Numbered from the stretch's first letter, positions 44,457-54,314 are shown. The stretch is DNA of 64,000 nt from Dysgonamonadaceae bacterium (GCA_031254645.1 JAIRUA010000010.1:1-64000), one strand, 5' to 3'. Notes: generated by a model not told the origin, from the letters alone. Translations and numbers: made by a program.

Positions 44457-45863
44457 TCAATTCATCAACAAAAACACGCCAATACCCGCCAAATAGCCTA
44501 AAATTGCCAACGGTGTAAATCGTTTGAAGAAGTAAAGAAAATTAATTTTTTCCATTCCCATTACTGCAACACCGGTTGCTGAGCCGAAAATGAGGATATT
44601 ACCTCCGGTAACGGCACAATATGCCAACAATGTCCAGAAACCGCCATCAACAACGAAATATTGCATATAGGGCGTAAGCTCTGCCGATGCGTCAGCTACC
44701 GGAAACATTGCAATGGTTGCCGCCACAAGCGCCACATTATCAACTACAGGCGAAACAACACCGATGAAAAGGTTTATCAAATACGGATGTTGAAAATTGG
44801 TCGAAAGAATATTCGCAAAAAGAGTGAGTTGCCCGCCTGTTTCCAATGCGGCAACCGACATCAATATGCCAAGAAAAAATAAAATAGTGGGCAAATCGAC
44901 CGAATGCGACAGTTTTTCGATGCGTAGTTTATTCGCTTCGCGAATTTCGTTTATCCGACCATACATCAAATCGGTATAAATCCACAAAAATACAAGTCCC
45001 AATAGTACAGACATAAACGCCGGTAAATGTAATGTTGCCTGAAACACAGGAACAAGCGCTAATGATAAGATACCAATCCAAAAGATAACAATGCGTGATT
45101 TTTCGGGAATATGTTCAATATAAACACCTTCGCGTGTTATTTTGTGCTGCTCTCTTAGTACGTCATTTTTCTTGAATAGCCAAAAATGGGCAATAACGAG
45201 CGGTACCAACAAATTAATTAACGACGGCAAAAACAGATGTGTAACTTGTTGAGTAGCAGTAACATTTCCCTTTGTCCACAACAAAAGTGTGGCAATATCG
45301 CCAATGGGAGACCAGGCGCCACCGGCATTTGCCGCCAAAATCACCATACAGGCATATTTCAGTCGGTCAGTTTTGTTGGGTACAAGTTTTCGAAGAATGG
45401 CAATGAGCACGATTGATGCTGCCAAATTATCGAGCAATGCCGAAAAAAAGAACGTCGCAAAACTTAAAGACCAAAGTAAGTGCCGCTTTTTATTTGTGCT
45501 TAAAAATCGAGTAACTGCATCAAAACCACCATGCTTATCCACGATATGCACGATAAGCATTGCACACATAATAAAAAACAACGTTTCCGACACATTGCCC
45601 AAATGCGGCACCAGCGATTCGTCTGTTAAGTAACGAACAATTTGATCTTTAATCGGAATATTGATAATGTATTCGTGTTGTGCAAATTTCAGGAATTCCG
45701 GATTTCCTAACTCTACTAAAATCGTATGCCCGTTGAATAATAGCATCACCCACAACACAATACTCATTAGCAATGCAATAGCTGATTTGTTTATGTTTAT
45801 TTTTTCTTCGAGGGCAATGCCAAGAATTCCAAGAATAAAAACAACGGGCATCAAATAATACAT
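44457..45863 (-). CDS. nhaD: NhaD-type Na+/H+ antiporter
   Basis: The 468-residue protein has about twelve membrane segments and the NhaD pattern of the ion-transporter superfamily. Seen features are LFFIMCAMLIVHIVDKHGGFD near residue 92, LLDNLAASIVLIAILRKL near 143, ANAGGAWSPIGDIATLLLW near 174 and GVVSPVVDNVALVAATIAMFP near 368. NhaD exports Na+ or Li+ in exchange for protons at the inner membrane, aiding growth in salt or alkaline conditions. The gene is 7 bases upstream-adjacent to nfo's stop. Confidence 0.9.
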   Translation of the reverse strand: MYYLMPVVFILGILGIALEEKININKSAIALLMSIVLWVMLLFNGHTILVELGNPEFLKFAQHEYIINIPIKDQIVRYLTDESLVPHLGNVSETLFFIMCAMLIVHIVDKHGGFDAVTRFLSTNKKRHLLWSLSFATFFFSALLDNLAASIVLIAILRKLVPNKTDRLKYACMVILAANAGGAWSPIGDIATLLLWTKGNVTATQQVTHLFLPSLINLLVPLVIAHFWLFKKNDVLREQHKITREGVYIEHIPEKSRIVIFWIGILSLALVPVFQATLHLPAFMSVLLGLVFLWIYTDLMYGRINEIREANKLRIEKLSHSVDLPTILFFLGILMSVAALETGGQLTLFANILSTNFQHPYLINLFIGVVSPVVDNVALVAATIAMFPVADASAELTPYMQYFVVDGGFWTLLAYCAVTGGNILIFGSATGVAVMGMEKINFLYFFKRFTPLAILGYLAGIGVFLLMN

Positions 45864-45870
45864 AAGTCAA

Positions 45871-46713
45871 TTATTTTTGTAACGAATATAATAATTGAAT
45901 CTCTTCCGCCCAAATCGATTCGTCAGGTGTTTCGAGAACCATCGGAATGTTATCAAATCGCGAATCGTTCATTAGAAACGAAAACATATCCATTCCCATT
46001 ACGCCTTTTCCGATGTTTTCGTGGCGATCGACGTGCGATGAAAGTTCCTTTTTCGAATCGTTGATGTGCATTCCTCTCAAATAATGGAAACCAATGATTT
46101 CATCGAATTTCACAAATGTTGCGTCGAAAGTTTCGCGTGTGCGGATTTCGTATCCAGCTGCCAATGTGTGTGCCGTATCGAGACAAACCCCTACCCTGCT
46201 TTTATCTTCTATTTTACTGATAATTTGCGCGATTTGCTCGAAAGTATATCCAAGATTTGAGCCTTGTCCCGCCGTGTTTTCAATTACTGCCGTAACGCCG
46301 CTGGTTTTATTGAGCGTAATGTTGATTGATTCGGCAATTCGAGCAAGACAATCGTCTATCGACATTTTGTTCAAATGACTTCCCGGGTGGAAGTTCAAGC
46401 GATTCAATCCGAGTTGTTCACAACGCCGCATTTCGTCAAGAAATGCTGTACGCGATTTGTTTAATCCTTCTTCTTCGGGATGTCCTAAGTTGATAAGATA
46501 GCTGTCGTGCGGAAGAATGTGGTTGGGTGAAAAGCCGTATTCTTCGCATCGCGATTTGAAAAATTCAATGTTCTTTTCTGTGAGTGGTGCGGCTGACCAT
46601 TGTCGCTGATTTTTAGTGAATAACGCGAATGCTTTTGCACCGATGGCGTGTGCGTTGAGTGGTGCGTTTTCTACGCCGCCCGATGTGGATACGTGTGCTC
46701 CAATGTATTTCAT
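45871..46713 (-). CDS. nfo: Endonuclease IV (AP endonuclease)
   Basis: Nfo cuts DNA 5' to abasic sites in base-excision repair using three zinc ions. The 280 residues start [21 protein letters not shown] and contain the metal-binding blocks LNFHPGSH near 103, [14 protein letters not shown] near 139, [15 protein letters not shown] near 172, and [30 protein letters not shown] near 207-236. All the expected His, Glu and Asp ligands are visible. Length is normal. Confidence 0.96.
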   Translation of the reverse strand: MKYIGAHVSTSGGVENAPLNAHAIGAKAFALFTKNQRQWSAAPLTEKNIEFFKSRCEEYGFSPNHILPHDSYLINLGHPEEEGLNKSRTAFLDEMRRCEQLGLNRLNFHPGSHLNKMSIDDCLARIAESINITLNKTSGVTAVIENTAGQGSNLGYTFEQIAQIISKIEDKSRVGVCLDTAHTLAAGYEIRTRETFDATFVKFDEIIGFHYLRGMHINDSKKELSSHVDRHENIGKGVMGMDMFSFLMNDSRFDNIPMVLETPDESIWAEEIQLLYSLQK

Positions 46714-46786
46714 ATTGAATGTTTTTAGTTTTTGAATGGTAAAGATACAACGATAATTTTAGTTTTTGTAAATATTGAAGGATTTT

Positions 46787-48538
46787 TTATCCTATCCCCT
46801 TTTTCGGGAACGTCATTAAAAATGATAATCCGCCTTCCGCTCGATTTTTCGCAACGATACTTCCTTTGTGAAACAAGATGGCATTTTTCACAATCGACAG
46901 TCCCAAGCCCGATCCGCCGGTGTTGCGCGTACGTCCTTCGTTGATTCGGTAAAAGCGTTCGAAAATGCGCACCAAATGGCGTTCTTCAATACCCTGTCCG
47001 GTGTCGTAAAACTCAAAATAGTAAGTGCTTTCATTTTCCATATAGCAACGAATGACGATGGTAACTTGTTCACCTGCGTACGCTATTGCGTTTTCGGTCA
47101 GGTTACGAAAAATAGAATATAAAAGTGTTCGACTTCCGTAAATCACAACATTTTCATTCACATCTACCACATAATTACACGATTTTTCTTTCAGTTTTTC
47201 GCTCAAATCCGATTGTAATTCTTCCAACAATGGCTTCATTTGAATCGGCTCCAATTCAAAAAGATCGGATGCTTCTTCGATTTTCGTGAGCATACTAATG
47301 TCTTGAATCAACTCCGAAAGACGAAGCGTTTGCACATATGCCCTATCCATAAAACGGTAAATGGCATCATTTTGGTCGCTATCGTACCTGCTCAAAACGG
47401 TTTCCAAATAGCCACGAATGCTCGTTACGGGCGTGCGAAGTTCGTGTGCGATGTTGTTTGTCATTTCTTGTTTCAAAATGCGTGTTTTTTCGGCTTGTGT
47501 GATATCGCTGATGTAAAATTCAAAACTTTCGTCATCAAAAATAATGATACGAACGTTGTAAATTTTGTTATTGCTTCTAATTCGCTCTGTGAAAATATTT
47601 TCGGTACGTGGATTTGTATTGAGAAAATCGACAAAATCATCAAATTTCGCATCGCTAAAAATCCGTTCAGCCGCTATCACAGGTGTTTCGATAATGGCGT
47701 TGAGGTATTGCAAAAAGTGAGAATTGGCATAAATCTGTTTGCGATTTTTCGAAAAAATGGCAATTCCTTCTTCCGAATAATGAAAATGTTGCAACAGTTT
47801 TTCTCTTTCCATTGCTAATTTGGCTCTGTTTTCTCGCAAAAGCGTGTAATTTTCAATGATATCGGCACTCATTTCGCCTACTTCGTTGTCGGCAAATTTG
47901 AACGATGCGGGAATGGACAATCCTCTTTTTACACTCAATGAAAGATCTCGTAACTGCCTGATTGCTTTCGAGAAACGATTCAGAAAATAAAACATCAACA
48001 GCACACATATCACAAAAAACAGCAATATATAATACGCAAAAGAATTGGTTGCGTTGATAAATGAACGTAACTCCAAGTCATACGGCAACGCAGGACGAAT
48101 GAGATATTTACCATCGAATAGTTTTGCATAATAAAGATAATCAACACCTTGTGTGTCCGAAAATCGTATATTTGTTCCGTATCCGTTTGCGACGGCATTT
48201 TGAATTTCAGGGCGTGAAAGACGATTATCCATTTCATTGTCGTCTACTATTTTGTTGTCGAACAGTACATTGCCTCGCAAGTCGATAATCGTAACGCGCA
48301 GTTCGGGGGGCATATATCGTAGCAATTTAGCAATTTCCTGCACGTTGTTTTCATGAGGTATATTATTACATGTCAAATAATTATCGATAACAACAGTGAT
48401 ATTATCGAGCATACGCACAAAACCGTCCGTACGTTCTTTTTTGATCTGTTGCTGTTCAAACACAATGATTCCGACCGTAAATATCGCAATGATAACGGAA
48501 AAGTAAATCAATATTCGTGTTTTAAACGTGCTCTTCAT
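46787..48538 (-). CDS. PhoR-like sensor histidine kinase
   Basis: The 583-residue protein has membrane helices at about 9-27 and 165-190 flanking an extracytoplasmic sensor of about 135 residues. A HAMP-like linker and a PAS-like domain (about 245-335) follow. The HisKA domain has the phospho-His in NNIAHELRTPVTSIRGYLE near 360, and the ATPase domain has N box NLTENAIAYA, G1 DTGQGIEERH and G2 GGSGLGLSIVKNA. It is downstream of its response regulator, separated by repeat A. The layout matches PhoR-type kinases; the signal is not shown by the sequence. Confidence 0.9.
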   Translation of the reverse strand: MKSTFKTRILIYFSVIIAIFTVGIIVFEQQQIKKERTDGFVRMLDNITVVIDNYLTCNNIPHENNVQEIAKLLRYMPPELRVTIIDLRGNVLFDNKIVDDNEMDNRLSRPEIQNAVANGYGTNIRFSDTQGVDYLYYAKLFDGKYLIRPALPYDLELRSFINATNSFAYYILLFFVICVLLMFYFLNRFSKAIRQLRDLSLSVKRGLSIPASFKFADNEVGEMSADIIENYTLLRENRAKLAMEREKLLQHFHYSEEGIAIFSKNRKQIYANSHFLQYLNAIIETPVIAAERIFSDAKFDDFVDFLNTNPRTENIFTERIRSNNKIYNVRIIIFDDESFEFYISDITQAEKTRILKQEMTNNIAHELRTPVTSIRGYLETVLSRYDSDQNDAIYRFMDRAYVQTLRLSELIQDISMLTKIEEASDLFELEPIQMKPLLEELQSDLSEKLKEKSCNYVVDVNENVVIYGSRTLLYSIFRNLTENAIAYAGEQVTIVIRCYMENESTYYFEFYDTGQGIEERHLVRIFERFYRINEGRTRNTGGSGLGLSIVKNAILFHKGSIVAKNRAEGGLSFLMTFPKKGIG

Positions 48539-48540
48539 TT

Positions 48541-48630
48541 TGTTGATGTGTTGATTTGCTTATTTGTTGATGCTCTGATTGTTGATTTTGCCCACTAGAA
48601 ACAAATCAACAAATAAGCAAATCAACAATT
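48541..48630. repeat. intergenic inverted repeat, family A (copy 4), running into the response regulator gene
   Basis: GTTGATTTGCTTATTTGTTG on the left is mirrored by CAAATCAACAAATAAGCAAA and TCAACAATT on the right. The right end supplies the last codons (Leu-Asn-Cys) and TGA stop of the response regulator. It lies between the regulator and kinase genes of one operon. Confidence 0.8.
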
Positions 48631-49290
48631 TAAGTAGTATCCAAATCCTGTGCGATTTGCAATGATATTTCCATATTCGACCAACTTTTTTCGCAGTCGC
48701 GCAATGTGTACATCAACCGTGCGGTCAAGTACAAATTCGTTGTCATTCCACACCTTATCAAGAATATCGTTTCGCGTGAGCGCATTCGGCGATGTTTGTA
48801 CGATAAGCGACAGGATATCAAACTCTTTTTTCGTTAGTTGAATCTCTTTATCGTTAATTGTTACGTTATTATTAACGATATCGATGCTGAGGGTTTTGTA
48901 TGACCATTTTTTTATCGGCGTTTTTGTTTGTGCACGTTTCAAAATCGCCTTCACACGAGCAAGCACTTCTTTAACAGAAAACGGTTTGGCCACATAATCA
49001 TCGCCGCCCGATGAAAATCCTGTGAGCTTATCATTTTCGGTATTTTTTGCCGTGAGAAACAAAATCGGAATATAGTTTTCGGTTTCTCGCAACTGTTCCG
49101 CCATTTTGAAACCCGAAATGCCGCCCATCATCACATCCAATACAATTAACTGATGCTCATCGGTTAGTATCGCTAATGCATCTTCGCCCGAATGGGCAAC
49201 ATCAACGGTGTATCCTTCGTTTTCTAAATTGAATTGAAGGATATCGCAAATGTCTTTTTCGTCATCAACCACTAAAATTCGTTGCTCCAT
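48622..49290 (-). CDS. PhoB/OmpR-family response regulator
   Basis: The 222-residue protein has a receiver domain (about 1-120) with DDEKD acidic residues at the N-terminus, the phospho-acceptor Asp in QLIVLDVMMGG near residue 53 and a conserved Lys in YVAKPFSVKEVLARVK near 102. A winged-helix DNA-binding domain (about 130-222) follows with LTKKEFDILSLIVQ and RTVDVHIARLRKKL. The last three residues come from repeat A. Upstream are direct repeats at 49340-49361 that resemble a Pho-box, suggesting autoregulation. The cognate kinase follows. Confidence 0.92.
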   Translation of the reverse strand: MEQRILVVDDEKDICDILQFNLENEGYTVDVAHSGEDALAILTDEHQLIVLDVMMGGISGFKMAEQLRETENYIPILFLTAKNTENDKLTGFSSGGDDYVAKPFSVKEVLARVKAILKRAQTKTPIKKWSYKTLSIDIVNNNVTINDKEIQLTKKEFDILSLIVQTSPNALTRNDILDKVWNDNEFVLDRTVDVHIARLRKKLVEYGNIIANRTGFGYYLNC

Positions 49291-49339
49291 ACTTTGTTCA
49301 CTGAAATTTTCTACAAATATACAACATCAATATAACAAG

Positions 49340-49361
49340 ACGGTTACAAAACGGTTACATT
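49340..49361. promoter_or_regulatory. direct-repeat operator, Pho-box-like
   Basis: The 9-base unit ACGGTTACA occurs twice, at 49340-49348 and 49351-49359, with an exact 11-base period. PhoB-family regulators bind tandem 7-base sites at this spacing. It lies between the response regulator (start 49290, minus) and the ABC permease (start 49450, plus), so it could control either. TATATTTG at 49314-49321 (minus) and TACCTTTG at 49418-49425 (plus) are possible -7 boxes. Confidence 0.6.
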
Positions 49362-49417
49362 TTACCTTTTCCGTCATTTTTTCTATAAAAACTCTACATA
49401 TTGTTAAAAATAATCAC

Positions 49418-49425
49418 TACCTTTG
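49418..49425 (+). promoter_or_regulatory. probable -7 box of the ABC permease gene
   Basis: TACCTTTG, a perfect match to the Bacteroidetes -7 consensus, 25 bases before the ATG at 49450. No good -33 box at the usual spacing, which fits a promoter that needs an activator. Confidence 0.5.
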
Positions 49426-49449
49426 TTCGCACAAAAAAGAACACAACTT

Positions 49450-50928
49450 ATGATTATAAGCGATTTATTCAAGCATCAATGGCAAAAAACTTTTCGTGCA
49501 CCGGGATATTATAAAAATCTCGCGGTAACAATTTTGATGGCGTTCGTGGCACTTTACTTCGTGGGCGCACTGATGTTTTTCGGTGCAATGTTTCCTGTAT
49601 TTGTGGCAGATGTTGCACCACAATTCACTGCAATGGAAGCATTTAGCGGCTCATTGTTGTATATGCTGTTGTTTTCGCTTGCGATGCGATATTTTATGCA
49701 ATCGCTCGGAACGATAAATTTGCAGCCATATCAAATTTTGCCAATAAAACGAAGTGTGATAGTGAATTACATTTTGCTGAAACCATTGTTAACCCCTGCA
49801 AATTATTTGACATTAGCGTTCGTGATTCCGTTCGTTGTGCGATATGTATCGCGTGAGCCTGATGCGCTTTGCAGAGTTCAATTTGTGGCGGTTATCGTTT
49901 TTCTTATTTGGTTTAATGTGTTGGTGGCATCGTATTTGAAACGCCGATTTAGTGCAACCTTGTGGGGCACTTTGGGTGTATTGCTCTGTTTCGGTGCGAT
50001 TGCCGGATTGGAATATTTCAAGATTTTTTCGTTGTTTAGCATATCCAAAAATGTTTTCGGATTTTTGTTGTCGAATCCTTTTGGTCTTGTGCTTGTACTT
50101 CTTTTACCGTTAGGCGCTTACTATTTGAATAAAGCGTTTTTTCGGAAAAATTATTATGCCGAATCTTTTGAAAAACAGTCAAAGAAACAAAATTATATAT
50201 CCCATTTTTCTTTTATGGATAAATTTGGAAAAACCGGAGAGTTGATGCAGGTACATATTAAAACGTTTTTGAGAAATAAGCGAATGAAAGCAACATTATG
50301 GACTATGCCATTCATTCTCTTATACGGATTGTTATTTTACAACAACTCTAGTTATGGCTTAGGAATGAAGATGTTTGCCGGAATATTTGTTACCGGTTTT
50401 CCGATGTTGATTTTGGGGCAATGGGCTATCGGCTTGAATAGTACGTATTTTGATGCAATAATGAGTAAAAAAATAACAGTTCGTGATTATATTCTCTCTT
50501 TTTATTATATGATGTTTGTTTTGTGTATTGTGAGTTTTATTCTCACAACGCCTTATTTCTTTTATGGAAAAGAAATTATGATTGTACAAACGGTTGCATT
50601 TCTTTATAATATTGGTGTAAATATCTCTATCTTGCTATTTTTTAGTACATTCAATGACAAACGAATTGAATTGAATACAGGAGGAGCAATGAACTATCAA
50701 GGGGTTTCGATGAAAAATTTTCTCGTGATGATTCCCATTATGATTGTTCCGATGCTGATGATAGGAATTGCAAATGCGTTTAATGCACAAAACGTTGCGC
50801 TTTGGATACTTGCAATATTAGGCATATTAGGTATTATTTCCACAAAACCGCTTCTTGCGTTTTGCGAAAAACAGTTTTTGCGCAGAAAATATATACTCTG
50901 CGAAGGATTTAGAAAAAAAGATGAATAG
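49450..50928 (+). CDS. DUF5687-like ABC transporter permease
   Basis: I start at the ATG at 49450 (MIISDLFKHQWQKTFRAPGY), giving 492 residues. The protein is hydrophobic, with about ten to twelve membrane segments grouped in two halves, and resembles Bacteroidetes DUF5687 proteins. An ABC ATPase gene follows in the same direction, so the two likely form one exporter. The cargo is unknown. A short Arg/Lys-rich C-terminus ends the protein. Divergent from the two-component system with a shared regulatory gap. Confidence 0.82.
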   Translation: MIISDLFKHQWQKTFRAPGYYKNLAVTILMAFVALYFVGALMFFGAMFPVFVADVAPQFTAMEAFSGSLLYMLLFSLAMRYFMQSLGTINLQPYQILPIKRSVIVNYILLKPLLTPANYLTLAFVIPFVVRYVSREPDALCRVQFVAVIVFLIWFNVLVASYLKRRFSATLWGTLGVLLCFGAIAGLEYFKIFSLFSISKNVFGFLLSNPFGLVLVLLLPLGAYYLNKAFFRKNYYAESFEKQSKKQNYISHFSFMDKFGKTGELMQVHIKTFLRNKRMKATLWTMPFILLYGLLFYNNSSYGLGMKMFAGIFVTGFPMLILGQWAIGLNSTYFDAIMSKKITVRDYILSFYYMMFVLCIVSFILTTPYFFYGKEIMIVQTVAFLYNIGVNISILLFFSTFNDKRIELNTGGAMNYQGVSMKNFLVMIPIMIVPMLMIGIANAFNAQNVALWILAILGILGIISTKPLLAFCEKQFLRRKYILCEGFRKKDE

Positions 50929-50935
50929 TTTTTTA

Positions 50936-51047
50936 TTGTTGATTTGCTGATTTGTTGATTCGAAAAGTAATCAACCAGCCAAATCAACAAATCAACAACA
51001 GAACAAATCACCAAATAAACAGATAAACAGATAAGCAAATCAACATC
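50936..51047. repeat. intergenic inverted repeat, family A (copy 5)
   Basis: GTTGATTTGCTGATTTGTTG on the left faces CAAATCAACAAATCAACAAC and an extra tandem of AACAGATAAGCAAATC on the right. It fills the gap between the permease and the ATPase genes. Confidence 0.75.
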
Positions 51048-51050
51048 AAT

Positions 51051-51746
51051 ATGATACAAGCAACAAATTTAACAAAAACATATAACGGAATCACAGTACT
51101 CAATATTCCGAATATTGAAATAATCAACGGTGAAAGCGTTGGTTTGGTAGGTAACAATGGCGCAGGAAAAACCACATTTTTCCGCCTTATTCTCGACCTT
51201 ATTCAAGCCACTTCGGGCGAAGTAACGATTGACAGCAAACCCGTTGCACGACACGACGAATGGAAAACCAACGTTGGCTCTTTTCTCGACGAAGGCTTTT
51301 TGATTGATTTTCTCACACCCGAAGAGTTTTTCAATTTCACCGGAAAAGTATATGGAAAATCGGAAGGCGACATCAATGATTTTCTGCTCGGAATGCACGA
51401 TTTTTTCAACGGTGAAATTCTCGGCAACGGAAAACTAATCCGCGACCTGTCGAAAGGAAATCAGAAAAAAGTGGGTATTGCCGCTGCACTCCTTTCCGAC
51501 CCGAAGATTTTGATTCTCGATGAGCCGTTTACCGCTCTCGACCCGTCTTCGCAAATTCGCCTCAAACGTATGTTGAACGAGCTGCAAACGGACAAAAATA
51601 TGACAATGTTGATTTCGAGCCACGATTTGCAACATGTTACCGAAGTATGTCGTCGTACTGTTGTGCTCGAAAAAGGATTGATAGTAAGAGACATACAAAC
51701 AAATGAAGATACATTGAGAGAACTGGAAAGTTATTTTGCGGTATAG
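51051..51746 (+). CDS. ABC transporter ATP-binding protein
   Basis: The 231-residue ATPase has Walker A GNNGAGKTTFFRLIL near residue 34, a signature-like LSKGNQKKVGIAAALL near 132, Walker B ILILDEPFTALDP near 150 and the H-loop ISSHDLQHV near 180. The signature reads LSKGNQKK instead of LSGGQ, as in several ABC-2 type exporters. Together with the DUF5687-like permease upstream it should form an exporter. The membrane partner and the cargo are inferred from position only. Confidence 0.93.
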   Translation: MIQATNLTKTYNGITVLNIPNIEIINGESVGLVGNNGAGKTTFFRLILDLIQATSGEVTIDSKPVARHDEWKTNVGSFLDEGFLIDFLTPEEFFNFTGKVYGKSEGDINDFLLGMHDFFNGEILGNGKLIRDLSKGNQKKVGIAAALLSDPKILILDEPFTALDPSSQIRLKRMLNELQTDKNMTMLISSHDLQHVTEVCRRTVVLEKGLIVRDIQTNEDTLRELESYFAV

Positions 51747-51767
51747 CAACATTTTATCATTTGAGCG

Positions 51768-54251
51768 ATGAAAACCAATCACGAACTGCAATTAGCACAC
51801 GATTTCATTCGATATACGGGTAAACACATATTCCTGACCGGAAAAGCCGGAACAGGAAAAACCACTTTTTTACGTCAATTGCGTGAAACGCTTCCGAAAC
51901 GAATGGCGGTGGTAGCACCAACCGGCGTGGCGGCAATCAATGCGCGCGGCGTAACCATTCATTCGTTTTTTCAACTACCCTTTGGCCCTGTTTTAGGCGA
52001 ATTTAAACCCGAACAAATGCGGTTTAACAAAGAAAAAATCAATATCATCAGAAGTCTTGATTTGCTCGTGATTGACGAAATCAGTATGGTACGCGCCGAT
52101 TTATTAGACGGAATCGACAATGTTTTGCGGCGTTTTCGCGACCGAAGCAAACCTTTTGGCGGCGTGCAATTGTTGATGATTGGCGATTTACAGCAACTTG
52201 CGCCGGTGGCAAAAGATCACGAATGGGAGTTGTTGAAACCGTATTACGATACGATCTATTTTTTCAGCAGCCGAGCACTTCGTGAAACATCTTTTGTGGG
52301 AATTGAGTTGCTCGAAGTTTTTCGTCAGCAAGACAATCACTTTATCTCTATCCTCAATAAAGTACGCGAAAATTGCCTTGATGCCGAAACGCTTATTTCG
52401 CTCAACAAACGATATATTCCTAATTTTCAACCAAAAGACGAAGACGGATACATCACGCTTTGTACACACAACGCACAGGCGCAACACATCAACGAAGGGA
52501 AACTTCGCGTCTTGCCCGCCCAAGAAACCTCTTTTACAGCAAAAGTGTCGGGTAATTTTCCCGAATTTTCCTATCCAACAGATTTTGAACTGACATTAAA
52601 GGAAGGCGCACAAGTGATGTTTGTGAAGAACGACCCCTCGCGAGAAAAACTGTTTTACAATGGAAAAATCGGACAGATTATCGACATTTCGGAAGAGGGA
52701 ATTTCGGTGCAATGTACTGATGAAGAACTGCCTATCTTTGTTACGCCACTCACTTGGGACAATGTAAAATACATACTAAACGCCGACACAAATGATATTA
52801 CTGAAAGCATCGAAGGCACATTTACCCAATATCCGCTCAAATTGGCGTGGGCAATTACCATTCACAAAAGTCAAGGTTTGACGTTTGAAAAAGCGGTCAT
52901 TTCAGCCGAAGCATCGTTTGCACACGGACAGGTGTATGTGGCTTTGAGTCGTTGCAAAACCCTCGAAGGAATGGTTTTAAGTACACCCATTCGCAACGAA
53001 AACATTCTGAGCGACAACAAAGTAAATGGATTCACGAAACACATTGAACAAAATCGACCTGATGCGAATCAACTCAATCTTGCCCGAATCACTTATCAAC
53101 ACGAGCTTTTGCGAGAATTGTTTTTATTTCAAGGTTTACAAAAAAGATTGTCGTACGTGCTAAAAATAATGGAGGAAAACAGGGGTAGTTTTCCCGATTT
53201 TATGCACAAACTTTTTGACGTTACATCTCTGAAAACCAATATTATTGACGTATCAAACAGTTTTCAGAATCAAATAAATACGTTGCTTGCCACAGAATCC
53301 GATGTGGAAAAAAATGTTGCTTTGCAGGAGCGAATTGCCAAAGCATCTCCCTACTTTTCGGAGAAAATTGCCACAATCCTTGTTTCACCGTTAGAAAAAA
53401 TGGATTTAAACATTGATAATAAAACGATTAAGAAGCAGCTGACAGATGCCGTCGGTCGTCTGTCGGAAGATTTGCGCGTAAAAAAAGAAAGTCTTATTGC
53501 TTCATGCGACGGCTTTTCGCTCGTTGCACTACAAAATGCCAAAGCGGTGGCAATGATTGGGATAGACAAAAAAGCTGAGAAAAGGAAAGCAGCGACAGAA
53601 AAGAAAATATCTGTGGAAACGGATTTCGATGAGAGCAACATTTCGCACCGTGCACTATTTGATGAACTACGGAGTTGGCGCTTCGAAAAAGCCAAAGAAC
53701 AAGAAGTACCTGCTTACATTATTTTCTCTCAAAAGTCTCTTTACGGGCTCGTTACATACCTACCTATTAACCTCAAAGAAATCGCAACAATCAAAGGTTT
53801 TGGAAACGTGAAAACAGAACAGTATGGCGCAGAAATAGTTGAAATAATCCGGGCATATCGCGAGATAAATGGCATCGAAGAAGATCAGATGCGAATACCC
53901 GAAATTTCCGAAAGGAAAGAAAAAAATGCAAAGAAAGAACAGAAAGAAAGTACCAAATCCATTTCGTATCGAATGTATAAAGAGGGTAAGAGTATTGACG
54001 AAATCGCTGCCGAACGTGGGTTTGTTTCTTCGACCATTGAGGGACATTTGGCGCATTATGTTGCTTCCGGCGAGTTGGATATTCTTGATTTTATTTCACC
54101 GGAGAAATTGCAGTTAATCTGTGATTATTTCAAGGGAACAAAAGACCAAAGTCCTGGTTTGGCACGTGAGGTTTTGGGAGATTCGGTTTCTTATGGGGAG
54201 TTACGGATGGTGCAGGATTGGTTGAAGGGTAAGGAGTTGGAGGGAGCATAA
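51768..54251 (+). CDS. PIF1-like helicase with HRDC and C-terminal HTH domains
   Basis: The 827-residue protein starts with a superfamily 1 helicase (about 1-430): Walker A LTGKAGTGKTTFLRQL near 25, APTGVAAINARGVTIHSFF near 50, Walker B LVIDEISMV near 104, and LAWAITIHKSQGLTFEKAVI near 365. An HRDC domain lies near residues 625-705 (ALFDELRSWRFEKAKEQEVPAYIIF). A helix-turn-helix domain follows near 735-780 (YRMYKEGKSIDEIAAERGFV). This layout is common in Bacteroidetes. Likely role: genome maintenance at unusual DNA structures. Last gene before the restriction island. Confidence 0.9.
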   Translation: MKTNHELQLAHDFIRYTGKHIFLTGKAGTGKTTFLRQLRETLPKRMAVVAPTGVAAINARGVTIHSFFQLPFGPVLGEFKPEQMRFNKEKINIIRSLDLLVIDEISMVRADLLDGIDNVLRRFRDRSKPFGGVQLLMIGDLQQLAPVAKDHEWELLKPYYDTIYFFSSRALRETSFVGIELLEVFRQQDNHFISILNKVRENCLDAETLISLNKRYIPNFQPKDEDGYITLCTHNAQAQHINEGKLRVLPAQETSFTAKVSGNFPEFSYPTDFELTLKEGAQVMFVKNDPSREKLFYNGKIGQIIDISEEGISVQCTDEELPIFVTPLTWDNVKYILNADTNDITESIEGTFTQYPLKLAWAITIHKSQGLTFEKAVISAEASFAHGQVYVALSRCKTLEGMVLSTPIRNENILSDNKVNGFTKHIEQNRPDANQLNLARITYQHELLRELFLFQGLQKRLSYVLKIMEENRGSFPDFMHKLFDVTSLKTNIIDVSNSFQNQINTLLATESDVEKNVALQERIAKASPYFSEKIATILVSPLEKMDLNIDNKTIKKQLTDAVGRLSEDLRVKKESLIASCDGFSLVALQNAKAVAMIGIDKKAEKRKAATEKKISVETDFDESNISHRALFDELRSWRFEKAKEQEVPAYIIFSQKSLYGLVTYLPINLKEIATIKGFGNVKTEQYGAEIVEIIRAYREINGIEEDQMRIPEISERKEKNAKKEQKESTKSISYRMYKEGKSIDEIAAERGFVSSTIEGHLAHYVASGELDILDFISPEKLQLICDYFKGTKDQSPGLAREVLGDSVSYGELRMVQDWLKGKELEGA

Positions 54252-54314
54252 CTCTGCCTCTCCAATATTATTCTATCAAATCTTGTCGATTGACTGTTGT
54301 AAGGTAATCGGTTG

